Shown here one piece after another: positions 43,340-52,347 of a stretch of DNA of 64,000 bases. Position numbers and translations under genes: made by a program. The notes under the pieces were generated by a model, which was not told the DNA's origin, made no database searches, and saw nothing but the letters and a program-made list of their open reading frames with translations. The DNA is from Bacteroidales bacterium (lineage in GTDB: Bacteria; Bacteroidota; Bacteroidia; Bacteroidales; TTA-H9), in NCBI GenBank assembly GCA_030656615.1, contig JAUSOY010000005.1, forward strand, positions 104,909-168,908, in the 5' to 3' direction. Position 1 is the stretch's first letter. Each line of letters opens with the position of its first letter.

Positions 43340-45838
43340 TTATTCCTGGTAATAAATTCGTTTAACACGCCCCGAAATACCGGTAAGTATTTCATAAGGA
43401 ATGGTTTTGGCGGCCAGCGCCATCTTTTTTATATCGGTAGCCGAAGAAAATATGGTTATTGCATCACCTTCTTCCGCCACAACATTACTTAAATCGACCA
43501 TACACATATCCATACAGATGTTTCCGATAACTTCTACATTCTTACCATGAACAAAGAACGTAATATTTCCATTACTTAGCACACGACTGAGGCCATCTGC
43601 ATAACCTACCGGAACAATTCCAATACGTGTATCCTTCATGATTTTTCCTGCCCGGTTGTAACCGATGGTATCGTTTTTTTTAACAATTTTAATTTGTGAA
43701 ATTACGGATTTGAAGGTGTTAACATTCTGCAGTTGATTATCGGTAATTTCATCGTGGCCCACACCATATAAACCAATTCCTGCCCTAACCATGTCAAAAG
43801 CAGCTTCCGGGAAACGAATTATTCCTGCCGTGTTTAAAATATGTCTAAGAAATGAATATCCTAAGCCATTTTGAATTTTTTCGGTAAGCATCCTGAATCG
43901 TTCAATTTGCTGATGCGTAAAGGAATCATGTTCAGGATCGTCGGATGCAGCGAGATGAGAAAATACACTTTTTATTGTAAGGCCTTTCAATGTTTTTAAA
44001 ATACTCAATAGTTCTGGGGTATCCTCTGGTAGAAAACCCAGACGATGCATTCCTGTATCCATTTTTAGATGGATTCCGGCCTTATGAATGCCCGGATAAT
44101 TATTAAATGCTTTGTAAAAATTATTGAGTAAGCGGAAACTATAAATTTCGGGCTCGAGATTATAGCGGAGCATGGCGTCAAAACCAGCTTCTTCTGGATT
44201 CATCACCATAATTGGAATGCTGATGCCTGCTTTTCGGAGTTCCACACCTTCATCGGTATAGGCCACAGCCAGATAATCTGTCTGATGAAATTGAAGCGCA
44301 TTGGCTATTTCAAAACTTCCGCTTCCGTACGAAGAGGCTTTCACCATGGCCATAATTTTGGTTCCGGCCTTGCATATACTCCGGAAATAATTCAAATTAT
44401 GTACCAGGGCATTCAGGTTGATTTCTAAAATGGTTTCGTGTGATTTTTGCTGAAGAGCATGATGAATCCGCTCAAATTCAAAAATTCTGGCTCCCTTGAT
44501 AAGGATGCTTTCGTTTTGGAAATCGGAAAAGGGGAAATTCTCAATAAAGTCCAGCGTAGTATCAAAAAAGATACTTTCACAATCGAAAACTGAACGCTGT
44601 TTAATTATTTTTGGTCCGATACCTATCAACCGTGATATACCGGCCGTTTTTATCATCTTGCCCGCTTCGGCGTACAATTTATCGGCAAGCATTCCGGCTT
44701 GTTCGAAATCGGAGAGAATAATGGTTTTTCTCAGATGCTGGTTTTGCTGTGCCAGAAAGCGTAATGCAATTCCGAGGCTGTTAATATCTAGACTATAGGC
44801 ATCGTTAATAATGGTGCAATTATGAATTCCTTCATGCAGTTTAAGTCGCATTTCAAGTGCATGCAAACGATTCAGACGTGCAGTGATGGCGGTTTCAGGC
44901 CAGCCTTCAGAAAGCAAAAATGTCAGGCAATGCATGGCATTTTCGATGGAGGCATCATCAGAAAAAGGAATTTCAAAATTTAAGAGACTTCCAGCAATAT
45001 GATGCTGGGTGGTATTTTTAAGTTTTACAGATATGTGGCTCGTTTGTCCTTTTTTATCGATTTCCAAAACCAATACGTCAGCATCCGGATGCTTTCCCCA
45101 GCTAAATACGGGAATTTTTTGTTGTATGGCTGCGGAGATTATTATTTCATGATCGGCGCAGCAAATTAATTTATGTACTTCTCTGAACAGAATCATTTTT
45201 TCGGCGGTTTTTTCTTCCATATTTTTAAAATTGGAAGAATGAGCCTGCCCGATATTTGTAAAAATCCCGATGTTAGGCCGAATAATATCTTTCAGCTGAT
45301 GCATTTCACCAGGCTGATCGATGCCCGCTTCAAAGATTCCGAGTTCATGAAAATTTTCGATATTCCAAACTGAAAGTGGTACACCCAGTTGAGAGTTAAA
45401 GCTTTTAGGATTGGCCACTACTTTAACCTCGTCATTCATTAAACGATATAACCATTCTTTTACAATGGTTTTTCCATTGGAACCGGTAATTCCTACGACA
45501 GGAATATTAAATTTTTTCCGGTGGTGAATGGCAAGATTTTGAATAGCTTCAAGAGCGTCAGCAACAATAATTACATTAATGCCGGTGTAATCGGAAAGCA
45601 AATCAGGCATCTCAGAACACACGAAATTTTTAAGGCCTTTTCGAATAAGTTCAGGAATATATTTATGGCCGTTATTCCGTTCACTGACGATCGCAAAGAA
45701 GATGTGACCCTCGGGTTGTGTAAGCTGGCGGCTGTCGGTAAGGAGATCGGTAATGATTTGGTCGGGTGCATTAACCAATCTTAACTCACCGTCAATAGCA
45801 CCGGCAATATCATAAATATTATAATGCGCGGTGTACAT
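43340..45838 (-). CDS. murF-alr: Bifunctional MurF ligase / alanine racemase
   Basis: Cell-wall precursor enzyme of 832 residues, a fusion known across Bacteroidota. The MurF half (about 1-455) adds D-Ala-D-Ala to UDP-MurNAc-tripeptide and has the ATP loop GITGSNGKT at 117-124. The alanine racemase half (about 468-832) has the PLP lysine at 500 in AMVKASSYGSG; the usual sequence is VKANAYGHG, so the surrounding residues differ slightly. MDTGMHRLGF and GNICMDMCMVD are also present. It makes D-alanine and its product's acceptor in one chain. It follows pdxA after 5 bp; PdxA makes PLP, the racemase cofactor. Confidence 0.95.
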   Translation of the reverse strand: MYTAHYNIYDIAGAIDGELRLVNAPDQIITDLLTDSRQLTQPEGHIFFAIVSERNNGHKYIPELIRKGLKNFVCSEMPDLLSDYTGINVIIVADALEAIQNLAIHHRKKFNIPVVGITGSNGKTIVKEWLYRLMNDEVKVVANPKSFNSQLGVPLSVWNIENFHELGIFEAGIDQPGEMHQLKDIIRPNIGIFTNIGQAHSSNFKNMEEKTAEKMILFREVHKLICCADHEIIISAAIQQKIPVFSWGKHPDADVLVLEIDKKGQTSHISVKLKNTTQHHIAGSLLNFEIPFSDDASIENAMHCLTFLLSEGWPETAITARLNRLHALEMRLKLHEGIHNCTIINDAYSLDINSLGIALRFLAQQNQHLRKTIILSDFEQAGMLADKLYAEAGKMIKTAGISRLIGIGPKIIKQRSVFDCESIFFDTTLDFIENFPFSDFQNESILIKGARIFEFERIHHALQQKSHETILEINLNALVHNLNYFRSICKAGTKIMAMVKASSYGSGSFEIANALQFHQTDYLAVAYTDEGVELRKAGISIPIMVMNPEEAGFDAMLRYNLEPEIYSFRLLNNFYKAFNNYPGIHKAGIHLKMDTGMHRLGFLPEDTPELLSILKTLKGLTIKSVFSHLAASDDPEHDSFTHQQIERFRMLTEKIQNGLGYSFLRHILNTAGIIRFPEAAFDMVRAGIGLYGVGHDEITDNQLQNVNTFKSVISQIKIVKKNDTIGYNRAGKIMKDTRIGIVPVGYADGLSRVLSNGNITFFVHGKNVEVIGNICMDMCMVDLSNVVAEEGDAITIFSSATDIKKMALAAKTIPYEILTGISGRVKRIYYQE

Positions 45839-45843
45839 AAGGA

Positions 45844-46968
45844 TTAATCTTCAGATTGAGTATCGCGGGTATCCGAAATCTGAGTGCCCAGCGGATTAGT
45901 TTTCAATTCGTAAAATTCTTTGCGTTTGCGATAAATATCACAGGCCAGAAAGATGGATTTAAGCATGGATGATTCAGAGGCTGAATCTTTTCCGGCCAAT
46001 TCATATGCTGTGCCATGGGCAGGAGATGTCCTTACGAAAGGCAGACCAGCGGTAAAATTAACACCTTCTCCTTGTGCAAGTAGTTTAAAGGGCGTGAGAC
46101 CCTGGTCGTGGTACATGGCCAGAATTCCATCGAATTTGATAAAATTGGCTGAGCCAAAGAAACCATCCGCAGGGAAAGGTCCAAAGGCTAAAATGCCTTC
46201 TTCCATGGCTTTTTTAATTGCGGGAGTGATGATTTCCTGTTCTTCGTTGCCCAACAAACCATTATCACCGGAGTGAGGATTTAATCCCAATACAGCAATT
46301 TTAGGTGTCAGAATACCAAAATCCATGATCAGGGATTCATTCATAATTCTGATTTTACTCAGGATTTTATCAATGGTAAGCGTTTTAGAAACGTCTTTTA
46401 TTGGCATATGGCCTGTAATGAGTCCCACTTTTAATTGGTCGTGTACCATCAACATAAGGCTGTCGGCAACATGAAACCTAGTAGCGAGATACTCGGTATG
46501 CCCGGGGGCGTTAAAGGTTTCGGATTGAATGTTTTTTTTATTGATGGGTGCGGTAACCAAAACATCGATACCGCCTTCAATCAGGTCGTTGGTGGCATGT
46601 TCGAGCGCAAGAGCGGCCAGTTCACCGGCAATTTCGGTGGCTTTGCCTAGCTCGACCTTTATTTCCTGATCGATAATATTGACGATGTTGACTTTCTTTA
46701 ATATGGCCTGACTGGCTTTACGCACGTGATGAAATGCCAGATCGGGAATGCTTAGTGTTTTACGGTGATAGGATGCTATTTTACTGCTGCCATAGATAAC
46801 CGGAACGAATAATTCGAGTGTTTCGGGCATCTGAAGTGCTTTTAAAATAACTTCGTAACCAATGCCGTTGATGTCACCCTGAGTAATTCCTATTCGTATT
46901 TCCGGACCCTGGTGTATATTTAAATTACCATCATTTTCGAGTTCATGAATATCGTCTTCGTATAACAT
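45844..46968 (-). CDS. pdxA: 4-hydroxythreonine-4-phosphate dehydrogenase
   Basis: PdxA of 374 residues, acting in the DXP-dependent route to pyridoxal phosphate by oxidising 4-phosphohydroxy-L-threonine. The conserved runs are RIGITQGDINGIGYEVILK (about 26-44), TAPINKKNI, GHTEYLA (metal His), GLNPHSGDNGLLG and MYHDQGLTPFK. The N-terminus carries about 25 extra residues before the domain. It heads the transcript that continues into murF-alr. Confidence 0.95.
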   Translation of the reverse strand: MLYEDDIHELENDGNLNIHQGPEIRIGITQGDINGIGYEVILKALQMPETLELFVPVIYGSSKIASYHRKTLSIPDLAFHHVRKASQAILKKVNIVNIIDQEIKVELGKATEIAGELAALALEHATNDLIEGGIDVLVTAPINKKNIQSETFNAPGHTEYLATRFHVADSLMLMVHDQLKVGLITGHMPIKDVSKTLTIDKILSKIRIMNESLIMDFGILTPKIAVLGLNPHSGDNGLLGNEEQEIITPAIKKAMEEGILAFGPFPADGFFGSANFIKFDGILAMYHDQGLTPFKLLAQGEGVNFTAGLPFVRTSPAHGTAYELAGKDSASESSMLKSIFLACDIYRKRKEFYELKTNPLGTQISDTRDTQSED

Positions 46969-47017
46969 GTCAATAATATATCTAAAAGTGAGTTAAATAA
47001 TCTGTATTAAGATAGGG

Positions 47018-47025
47018 CAAAGATA
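47018..47025 (-). promoter_or_regulatory. -7 promoter element of the pdxA-murF/alr operon
   Basis: TATCTTTG on the minus strand, 49 bp before the pdxA ATG and 26 bp after the pepA stop, matches TAnnTTTG exactly. Confidence 0.5.
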
Positions 47026-47051
47026 TGGATTAGAAACGAGTACACCTCGGT

Positions 47052-48494
47052 TTATAAAGTTTTAATAAGCCTTGTAAAGAAGTTAAATAACAGACGAATA
47101 CCGATTCCGCTACCTCCGAATGGACGATACGCATCTGGTTTATCTAAAAATGCAGGTCCTGCAATGTCGAGATGGATAAAAGGGTAATCGGTAAAATGCT
47201 GTAAAAATTTTCCTGCAGTAATAGCACCGGCCTCTGATGGACCTACGTTTTTAATATCGGCCACCTTTGATTTAATCATATCGGCATAATCATCCCAAAA
47301 AGGCAGGAATGCAATACGTTCATAGGTTTCAAAACCTGCATCGCTAAGCATTCCGGTATACTTTCCGGCATTGTTTTCCATGGCAGCAATTCCATTGGAA
47401 CCAATGGCCCTGACTGCCGATCCTGTGAGTGTGGCCGCTGTGATGACCAGCATGGGGTCATATTTTTTTGCATATGCGAGGGCATCGGCCAGAATAAGAC
47501 GGCCTTCAGCATCGGTATTCAAGACTTCAACCGTTGTTTTGTCGAACATGGTAATGACATCACCCGGAACAATTGCATTGGGACCAACACGATTATCGGT
47601 AGCCGGAAGGAGGGCAATAACGTATAATGGCATTTTAGTCTCAGCGATGGCATCCATCAAACTGATCATGGTGGCAGCGCCAGCCATATCCATTTTCATA
47701 TTGTCCATGTATGAACCGGTCTTAATATTCATGCCTCCGGTATCGAAAGTAACTCCTTTTCCAACAAGGATAATTGGCTTTAGGTTTTTGGCGTTGGAAG
47801 GCTTCCACTCCATAATGGTAAATGTGGGTGGTTCGTTGCTGCCTTTATTCACAGCAAGCAATCCGCCCATATTCAGGGCTTCTATTTTTTTCAGATTGAG
47901 TACTTCCGTTTTAATGCCTGAATGTATGCTTACAGCTTCGCAGTATTCGGCCAAAACCTTTGCTCCCAGTGTTATGGCGGGTTCATTCACCAAATTTCTG
48001 CAATCGTAAACCGATTGAACCAGACAATTTAACCGTAGGGCATCGCTTTCGTTTAATTCATCACTTACAATTGTAACTTCAGAAAGAGAGTTTTTAGGGG
48101 CAGGAGCACTTTTAAATTTATTGAACTGATATGCCCCAAGCATAAGCCCTTCTGCTAAGGCAAATGCTTTGTCTCCCAATTTTTCGGGATGAATAATATT
48201 AACACAAGTGGCTTCGTTTTCGTTGAGTTTCTTTAAAATCTGATTCCCGGTGGTCCGGTATTTTTCGAGAATGAGATGTTCGTCTTTTTTCGCCTTTATT
48301 TTAACGATAAAAAGAAGATACTCATATTGATTTATATGGACAAAGCTTCGCTCTGGATCATCAAACTGTTTTAGAATGTATTTGTGGATGGCTGGTTCAT
48401 GGATATGTTGTGCAAGTTCAATTAAATCGGTAATGATATATATATTGTTTTGCTCTGCACTAGCGGGGGTGGATATTATTCTTGACTTTATCAT
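47052..48494 (-). CDS. pepA: Leucyl aminopeptidase (M17 family)
   Basis: Zinc/manganese aminopeptidase of 480 residues that removes N-terminal residues from peptides in the cytoplasm. The metal-binding and catalytic runs are present: VGKGVTFDTGGMNIK (Lys and Asp), MDMAGAATM (Asp) and the signature NTDAEGRLILADAL (Asp, Glu, Arg). The N-terminal 160 residues form the usual variable domain. The first 13 bp of the gene overlap the promoter of the divergent mqnC gene. Confidence 0.93.
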   Translation of the reverse strand: MIKSRIISTPASAEQNNIYIITDLIELAQHIHEPAIHKYILKQFDDPERSFVHINQYEYLLFIVKIKAKKDEHLILEKYRTTGNQILKKLNENEATCVNIIHPEKLGDKAFALAEGLMLGAYQFNKFKSAPAPKNSLSEVTIVSDELNESDALRLNCLVQSVYDCRNLVNEPAITLGAKVLAEYCEAVSIHSGIKTEVLNLKKIEALNMGGLLAVNKGSNEPPTFTIMEWKPSNAKNLKPIILVGKGVTFDTGGMNIKTGSYMDNMKMDMAGAATMISLMDAIAETKMPLYVIALLPATDNRVGPNAIVPGDVITMFDKTTVEVLNTDAEGRLILADALAYAKKYDPMLVITAATLTGSAVRAIGSNGIAAMENNAGKYTGMLSDAGFETYERIAFLPFWDDYADMIKSKVADIKNVGPSEAGAITAGKFLQHFTDYPFIHLDIAGPAFLDKPDAYRPFGGSGIGIRLLFNFFTRLIKTL

Positions 48495-48511
48495 GCTTTA
48501 CTATACTTTTG
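48482..48511 (+). promoter_or_regulatory. Promoter of mqnC lying across the pepA start codon
   Basis: TTGA at 48482 and TACTTTTG at 48504-48511 (TAnnTTTG) are 18 bp apart and sit 37 bp before the mqnC ATG. The -33 box lies inside the first codons of the divergent pepA gene. Confidence 0.5.
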
Positions 48512-48547
48512 AGGTTGATTTACAAAAATACGAAAACGAAGCGAGTA

Positions 48548-49639
48548 ATGAAGATTTCTCAGGCATGTGAACAGGCCGTCATAGGCAAATCCATTTCGAT
48601 GGATGAGGCTATGCATCTTTGGAGTGAAGCGCCCTTAAGTGAATTGATGTATACTGCCGATCGTATTCGTCAGCGTCTTCATCCCGAAGGTCGAGTGGGT
48701 TGGATTATTGATCGCAATGTAAATTATTCGAATATATGCACCTCTGGATGTAAATTCTGTAATTTTTATCGTTCTAAAAAACATGCCGAAGCATACGTAA
48801 CCACTCTGGAACAATACAAGTGTAAGATTGAAGAGATGCTCGAAAAAGGCGGACGTCAGTTATTGCTACAGGGAGGTATGCACCCCGATTTCGATATTCA
48901 TTTTTATGAAGAATTATTCCGAAGTATAAAAGGGGCTTACCCTCAGATAAAATTGCATGCCCTCGGCCCGCCCGAAATTGTGAGTATCTCGAAAAATAGC
49001 GGATTGGATTATACAAGCGTTTTGAGCAGCTTGACACTGGCAGGACTGGATTCGTTGCCCGGCGCTGGTGCTGAAATACTTTCTGATCGGGTACGGTCTT
49101 TTGTTTCACCCGCGAAATGCACTTCAGGTGAATGGTTGGATGTGATGCGTACAGCCCATCAGTTGGGAATGTATACTTCTGCCACCATGATGTTTGGCCA
49201 TGCCGAAACCATTGAAGAGCGAATTCAACACTTATTTTTATTGCGTGATGTGCAATCTGAGAAACCTCAGAATGCACCGGGTTTTGTTAGCTTTATCCCA
49301 TGGCCGTTTCAGGATGAAGACACTCACTTGAGACAGAAACTGGGAATTATTAATCAAAGCACTGCGTCTGATTATATCCGTTTGATAGCTCTTTCGCGCA
49401 TTGTTTTACACAATATATCGAATATTCAGGCTTCATGGCTGACGGTGGGTAAAGATGTGGCTCAGGTGTGCTTACATGCTGGTGCGAATGATTTCGGAAG
49501 CATTATGATCGAAGAAAATGTAGTTTCAGTTGCGGGCGCTAATTATCATTTTGATGCGGAAGGCATACAAAAAGCCATCCAGGAGGCGGGATTTATTCCA
49601 TATCAAAGGAATCAAAAATTTGAAGCGGAGAATGAATAA
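48548..49639 (+). CDS. mqnC: Cyclic dehypoxanthinyl futalosine synthase
   Basis: Radical SAM enzyme of 363 residues in the futalosine route to menaquinone. The cluster cysteines are 64, 68 and 71 in NICTSGCKFCNFY. The preceding IDRNVNYSN and the later FVSFIPWPFQDEDTHL favour MqnC over MqnE. LQGGMHPDFDIHFYEELF is also shared with this family. The ATG at 48548 is chosen; an upstream TTG at 48482 would lie inside the promoter. No other mqn gene is in the window. Menaquinone is the likely partner of the SdhC/FrdC protein encoded 12 kb away. Confidence 0.88.
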   Translation: MKISQACEQAVIGKSISMDEAMHLWSEAPLSELMYTADRIRQRLHPEGRVGWIIDRNVNYSNICTSGCKFCNFYRSKKHAEAYVTTLEQYKCKIEEMLEKGGRQLLLQGGMHPDFDIHFYEELFRSIKGAYPQIKLHALGPPEIVSISKNSGLDYTSVLSSLTLAGLDSLPGAGAEILSDRVRSFVSPAKCTSGEWLDVMRTAHQLGMYTSATMMFGHAETIEERIQHLFLLRDVQSEKPQNAPGFVSFIPWPFQDEDTHLRQKLGIINQSTASDYIRLIALSRIVLHNISNIQASWLTVGKDVAQVCLHAGANDFGSIMIEENVVSVAGANYHFDAEGIQKAIQEAGFIPYQRNQKFEAENE

Positions 49640-49787
49640 GTAGGTTGTTTTTTGTATATTTTTATTATTTGACAGTCTTGTGAATCAATGCATTATGCTG
49701 AAAGCATTTTGTCAGATTCTAGGTAAGCAAACCTTGAAACTGAAAGATTTGCAGCCATTATTAGTCAAAATGTTGAAAATATGTTCT

Positions 49788-50396
49788 TCATTTTTCTTTC
49801 AGTTTATTTATCAGATTGTTTATTTGGGTGAAATTAAATAATGGATTATTACTATTTTCTTTTTCCGCCTCCAGTCTTGAAGCAAATTTATTTGCCCTAC
49901 CAGAATTTCCATTTTTACTCAAAAATTCATATAGCCTGATAGGCTTTAAAAACTTTGTAGTTTTCTCGTACTTAGGTATATAATGTTTTAGAGGGGCACT
50001 TATCTGATTATAATCTAAGTAAACTTTTGATGAGTAGTTATCCAAAAAATGAAGTAAAAACCAAAGTTCGATGCAAGGCATTGTTTCAATAAACTCAATT
50101 CCTTTATTAACGAGTATTTTTGCCTTTTCCGCAAAATACCCCTTCTTTTCGGTTTCATTAGTCATTATTCTATCTAAGTCAAGGACGCAAAAAACTAAAT
50201 CATAGCCTTTATCTCTTTTCTTTCTTGCTGTTTTTATAATTGACTTGTAGTCTGAATGTTTTGGCAAGTCCGGTTCTACTTTGAAACTAAAACTCTCATG
50301 CTGCCTCATATCGTTAAAATAAAACCATTCTGTTTCACCTTCTCCAACAATGGCAACTTGAAATTTTTGTGGTCGATTATTAGTTTTCCTTGCCAT
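49788..50396 (-). CDS. RloB-like Toprim protein
   Basis: Protein of 202 residues of the RloB family. VGEGETEWFYF (Glu19, Glu21, Glu23) and VLDLDR (Asp73, Asp75) are the acidic sites of a Toprim-like nuclease fold. RloB proteins are nearly always paired with an AAA ATPase and were first noted inside type I restriction loci; related pairs act in abortive phage infection. The ATG at 50396 overlaps the upstream ATPase gene by 17 bp; a GTG at 50417 is possible. The last 60 residues are basic (ASRLEAEKENSN to NKLKEK). AT-rich base use sets it apart from its neighbours. Confidence 0.85.
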   Translation of the reverse strand: MARKTNNRPQKFQVAIVGEGETEWFYFNDMRQHESFSFKVEPDLPKHSDYKSIIKTARKKRDKGYDLVFCVLDLDRIMTNETEKKGYFAEKAKILVNKGIEFIETMPCIELWFLLHFLDNYSSKVYLDYNQISAPLKHYIPKYEKTTKFLKPIRLYEFLSKNGNSGRANKFASRLEAEKENSNNPLFNFTQINNLINKLKEK

Positions 50397-51678
50397 GTTC
50401 AGATAATAATATTTCACCTAGTAACGGTTTAGCACCTAGTTTCCCAATTGTATATGCGTTATAAGCCGATAAATTCTTATGTAATTTAAAATCTAATAAT
50501 GAATATAATTCAGAAGCTCCAAAATCATTTTTATCTGTAAACCAAACAGTGTCTCTTCTAAGAAAGTCTTCATTTAAAAGGTTAATGTCATGAGTAGAGA
50601 ATAATAACTGAGAGTTATTCGAATTCATTAAAAATGTCTTCACAAAATGTGCTACTAAATCATAATGCAATGAGTTTTCAATTTCATCAATACAAAGAAA
50701 GGTATTGGATGACAGTAATTTATTTAGCACACCACCTAGACCATAAAAACGGATAGTTCCATTAGATTCCAGCTTTCGAGGTAAGTTCTTTTCCATTAAT
50801 TTAGTAGTATGTTGAAATGAAATGTCTTTTGCTTTTAGCAACTTTTTTTGAAGTATTTCTTTTTTCATATGTTCAGGCATATCCAAGCTTGAGATTTTGG
50901 ATTCCAGTTCTTCGTCTATAGGTATTTCTTCTTCGTCTATATCTATTGCTGAAATATTAAAATCAGCCTTTTGTAGAACTTCCAAAACAAAATCTTTGCA
51001 TAAAACATCTTTTTCCAATCTTGAACTTGTCCATCCAAATAAATCAGTACTAGGGTGAATCATTTGCATAAAATCTTCACTGAACCAATTAAATACATCA
51101 TTGAAAATTGATTTCTCAACATTAGCTTTTGCAAAAGCCGAAAAAACAGAACTATTTGAAATCGTTAAACCTTCAATTAGTTTTCTATCGGATGATTTCA
51201 AATCAATGGTTCCACCAAATTTTATTATAGATTTTTCTTTTTCTTCATTAAACCACCTTTCAAAGAAAACAGCAGGCTGTATTCCTGGATAGTAAATTAA
51301 GTTCTCTTCAATTACCCTTTTTTCACTAAGTACTACAGAATAAACATATTTTATTTGATTCAGATAAAAAGTTAATTTAAACTTACTCGGCTTAGTTGAA
51401 TATAAAACATCGAAATGAAATGGAATACTCCCTGTTTGTTCTGTTTTATCTTTTTTCTGATTAAGAATAAATCTTCTTAAAAACTCAAGTGATTTTAACA
51501 AATTTGTTTTCCCTGATGCGTTTGCACCATAAATCATCCCAAGTTTTAGAACTTTAACGCCTTCTTTGACCTGGACACAATATTGAGATTCATATTCTTT
51601 ATCGGAAGAGGGTTCGAAGCTAAGAATTTGCTCCTCTCTAAATGATAAAAAGTTTTCAACTCTAAATTCTAAAATCAT
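50380..51678 (-). CDS. RloA-like AAA (ABC/OLD-type) ATPase
   Basis: ATPase of 432 residues of the SMC/OLD/RloA type. The Walker A loop is GANASGKT at 51-58, a signature-like SNGTIRFYGLGG lies near 305-316, Walker B is FLCIDEIENSLH (Asp331, Glu332), and the switch histidine is His363 (LLFSTHDINLL). The N-terminus MILEFRVENFLSF is typical. With the overlapping RloB gene it forms a two-gene ATPase-effector module. No signal or membrane segment is present. Confidence 0.87.
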   Translation of the reverse strand: MILEFRVENFLSFREEQILSFEPSSDKEYESQYCVQVKEGVKVLKLGMIYGANASGKTNLLKSLEFLRRFILNQKKDKTEQTGSIPFHFDVLYSTKPSKFKLTFYLNQIKYVYSVVLSEKRVIEENLIYYPGIQPAVFFERWFNEEKEKSIIKFGGTIDLKSSDRKLIEGLTISNSSVFSAFAKANVEKSIFNDVFNWFSEDFMQMIHPSTDLFGWTSSRLEKDVLCKDFVLEVLQKADFNISAIDIDEEEIPIDEELESKISSLDMPEHMKKEILQKKLLKAKDISFQHTTKLMEKNLPRKLESNGTIRFYGLGGVLNKLLSSNTFLCIDEIENSLHYDLVAHFVKTFLMNSNNSQLLFSTHDINLLNEDFLRRDTVWFTDKNDFGASELYSLLDFKLHKNLSAYNAYTIGKLGAKPLLGEILLSEHGKEN

Positions 51679-51695
51679 TTCTATCAGTATTTTTG

Positions 51696-51718
51696 GTAAA
51701 TATATTACAAATATTTAC
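51696..51718. promoter_or_regulatory. Inverted repeat upstream of the RloA/RloB pair
   Basis: GTAAATAT and ATATTTAC form a perfect 8-bp inverted repeat with a 7-bp spacer, starting 18 bp upstream of the ATPase start. It covers the likely promoter and could be an operator for self-control; there is no known protein to match. Confidence 0.4.
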
Positions 51719-51804
51719 AATAGAAACAATATTTAGCGAATTTTGTTATCATTTTCTTCGCATTTGTAATTTCTTCTTACAATTTTCCTTAACTAGGTTT
51801 GAGA

Positions 51805-52191
51805 TTATACTTCGCTAAAGGTTATTCCTTTTGGTTTGACTGAGTCTTCGCGCTTTACCAGTGCATAAAGATCGTGTTCGATGGGCAGGTAGCCATATTC
51901 GTAACAAAAATAATAGGTCTGTCCTTTACGCGTGGTGTAGGTGGAGGTGAAAAAGTTAAAATTGTAACCTTTTGCCGTGAGTTTATCACGATGCATGGTG
52001 CATTTTCCCATGGGGTTTAGCACCTCCATAATCTTTCTGTTTTTTTTCAGAATCGTATTAACATGACGGACGTAGGTCGAACTTTCACTGTTTTGGCGGT
52101 TATTGTAGTTATTACGGCATTGGTCGCTGCAAAACTTCTTGTCGCTTCGTCCTCTGAGGGTTTCCCCACAATCATTACAGGTCTTTACCAT
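51805..52191 (-). CDS. Zinc-ribbon protein (DUF2116-like)
   Basis: Protein of 128 residues. Four N-terminal cysteines (5, 8, 21, 25 in TCNDCGETLRG and FCSDQCRNNY) form a treble-clef-like zinc site as in DUF2116 proteins. The rest is basic and aromatic (YTTRKGQTYYFCYEYGYLPIEHD) and has the look of a small nucleic-acid-binding protein. The function is not known. It is transcribed away from ssb, with which it shares a 156-bp intergenic region. Confidence 0.65.
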   Translation of the reverse strand: MVKTCNDCGETLRGRSDKKFCSDQCRNNYNNRQNSESSTYVRHVNTILKKNRKIMEVLNPMGKCTMHRDKLTAKGYNFNFFTSTYTTRKGQTYYFCYEYGYLPIEHDLYALVKREDSVKPKGITFSEV

Positions 52192-52310
52192 CGTTTAACT
52201 TTTTGATTTACGGGTAAAAGTACAAAGAAAAATAAACGATTACAACCGATTATTGTCGTTTATAAATGTATATAAATACTTTTTAACCAACTAACGTACA
52301 GTGGGGAACA

Positions 52311-52318
52311 TACATTTG
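52311..52318 (+). promoter_or_regulatory. -7 promoter element of ssb
   Basis: TACATTTG matches TAnnTTTG and lies 29 bp before the ssb ATG. No good -33 box was found. Confidence 0.4.
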
Positions 52319-52347
52319 CTTCATAATAATTTTAAAAACAAAATGTC

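Noticed and set aside
47371..48009. Open frame of 212 codons opposite pepA.
   Set aside because: It mirrors the highly conserved M17 catalytic region, which fully accounts for it.
49788..51678. The ATPase-Toprim pair as a PARIS (AriA-AriB) or Gabija system.
   Set aside because: The Toprim partner matches the RloB family in size and motifs and not DUF4435, and Gabija has the Toprim fused to the ATPase with a UvrD-like partner, which is absent here.
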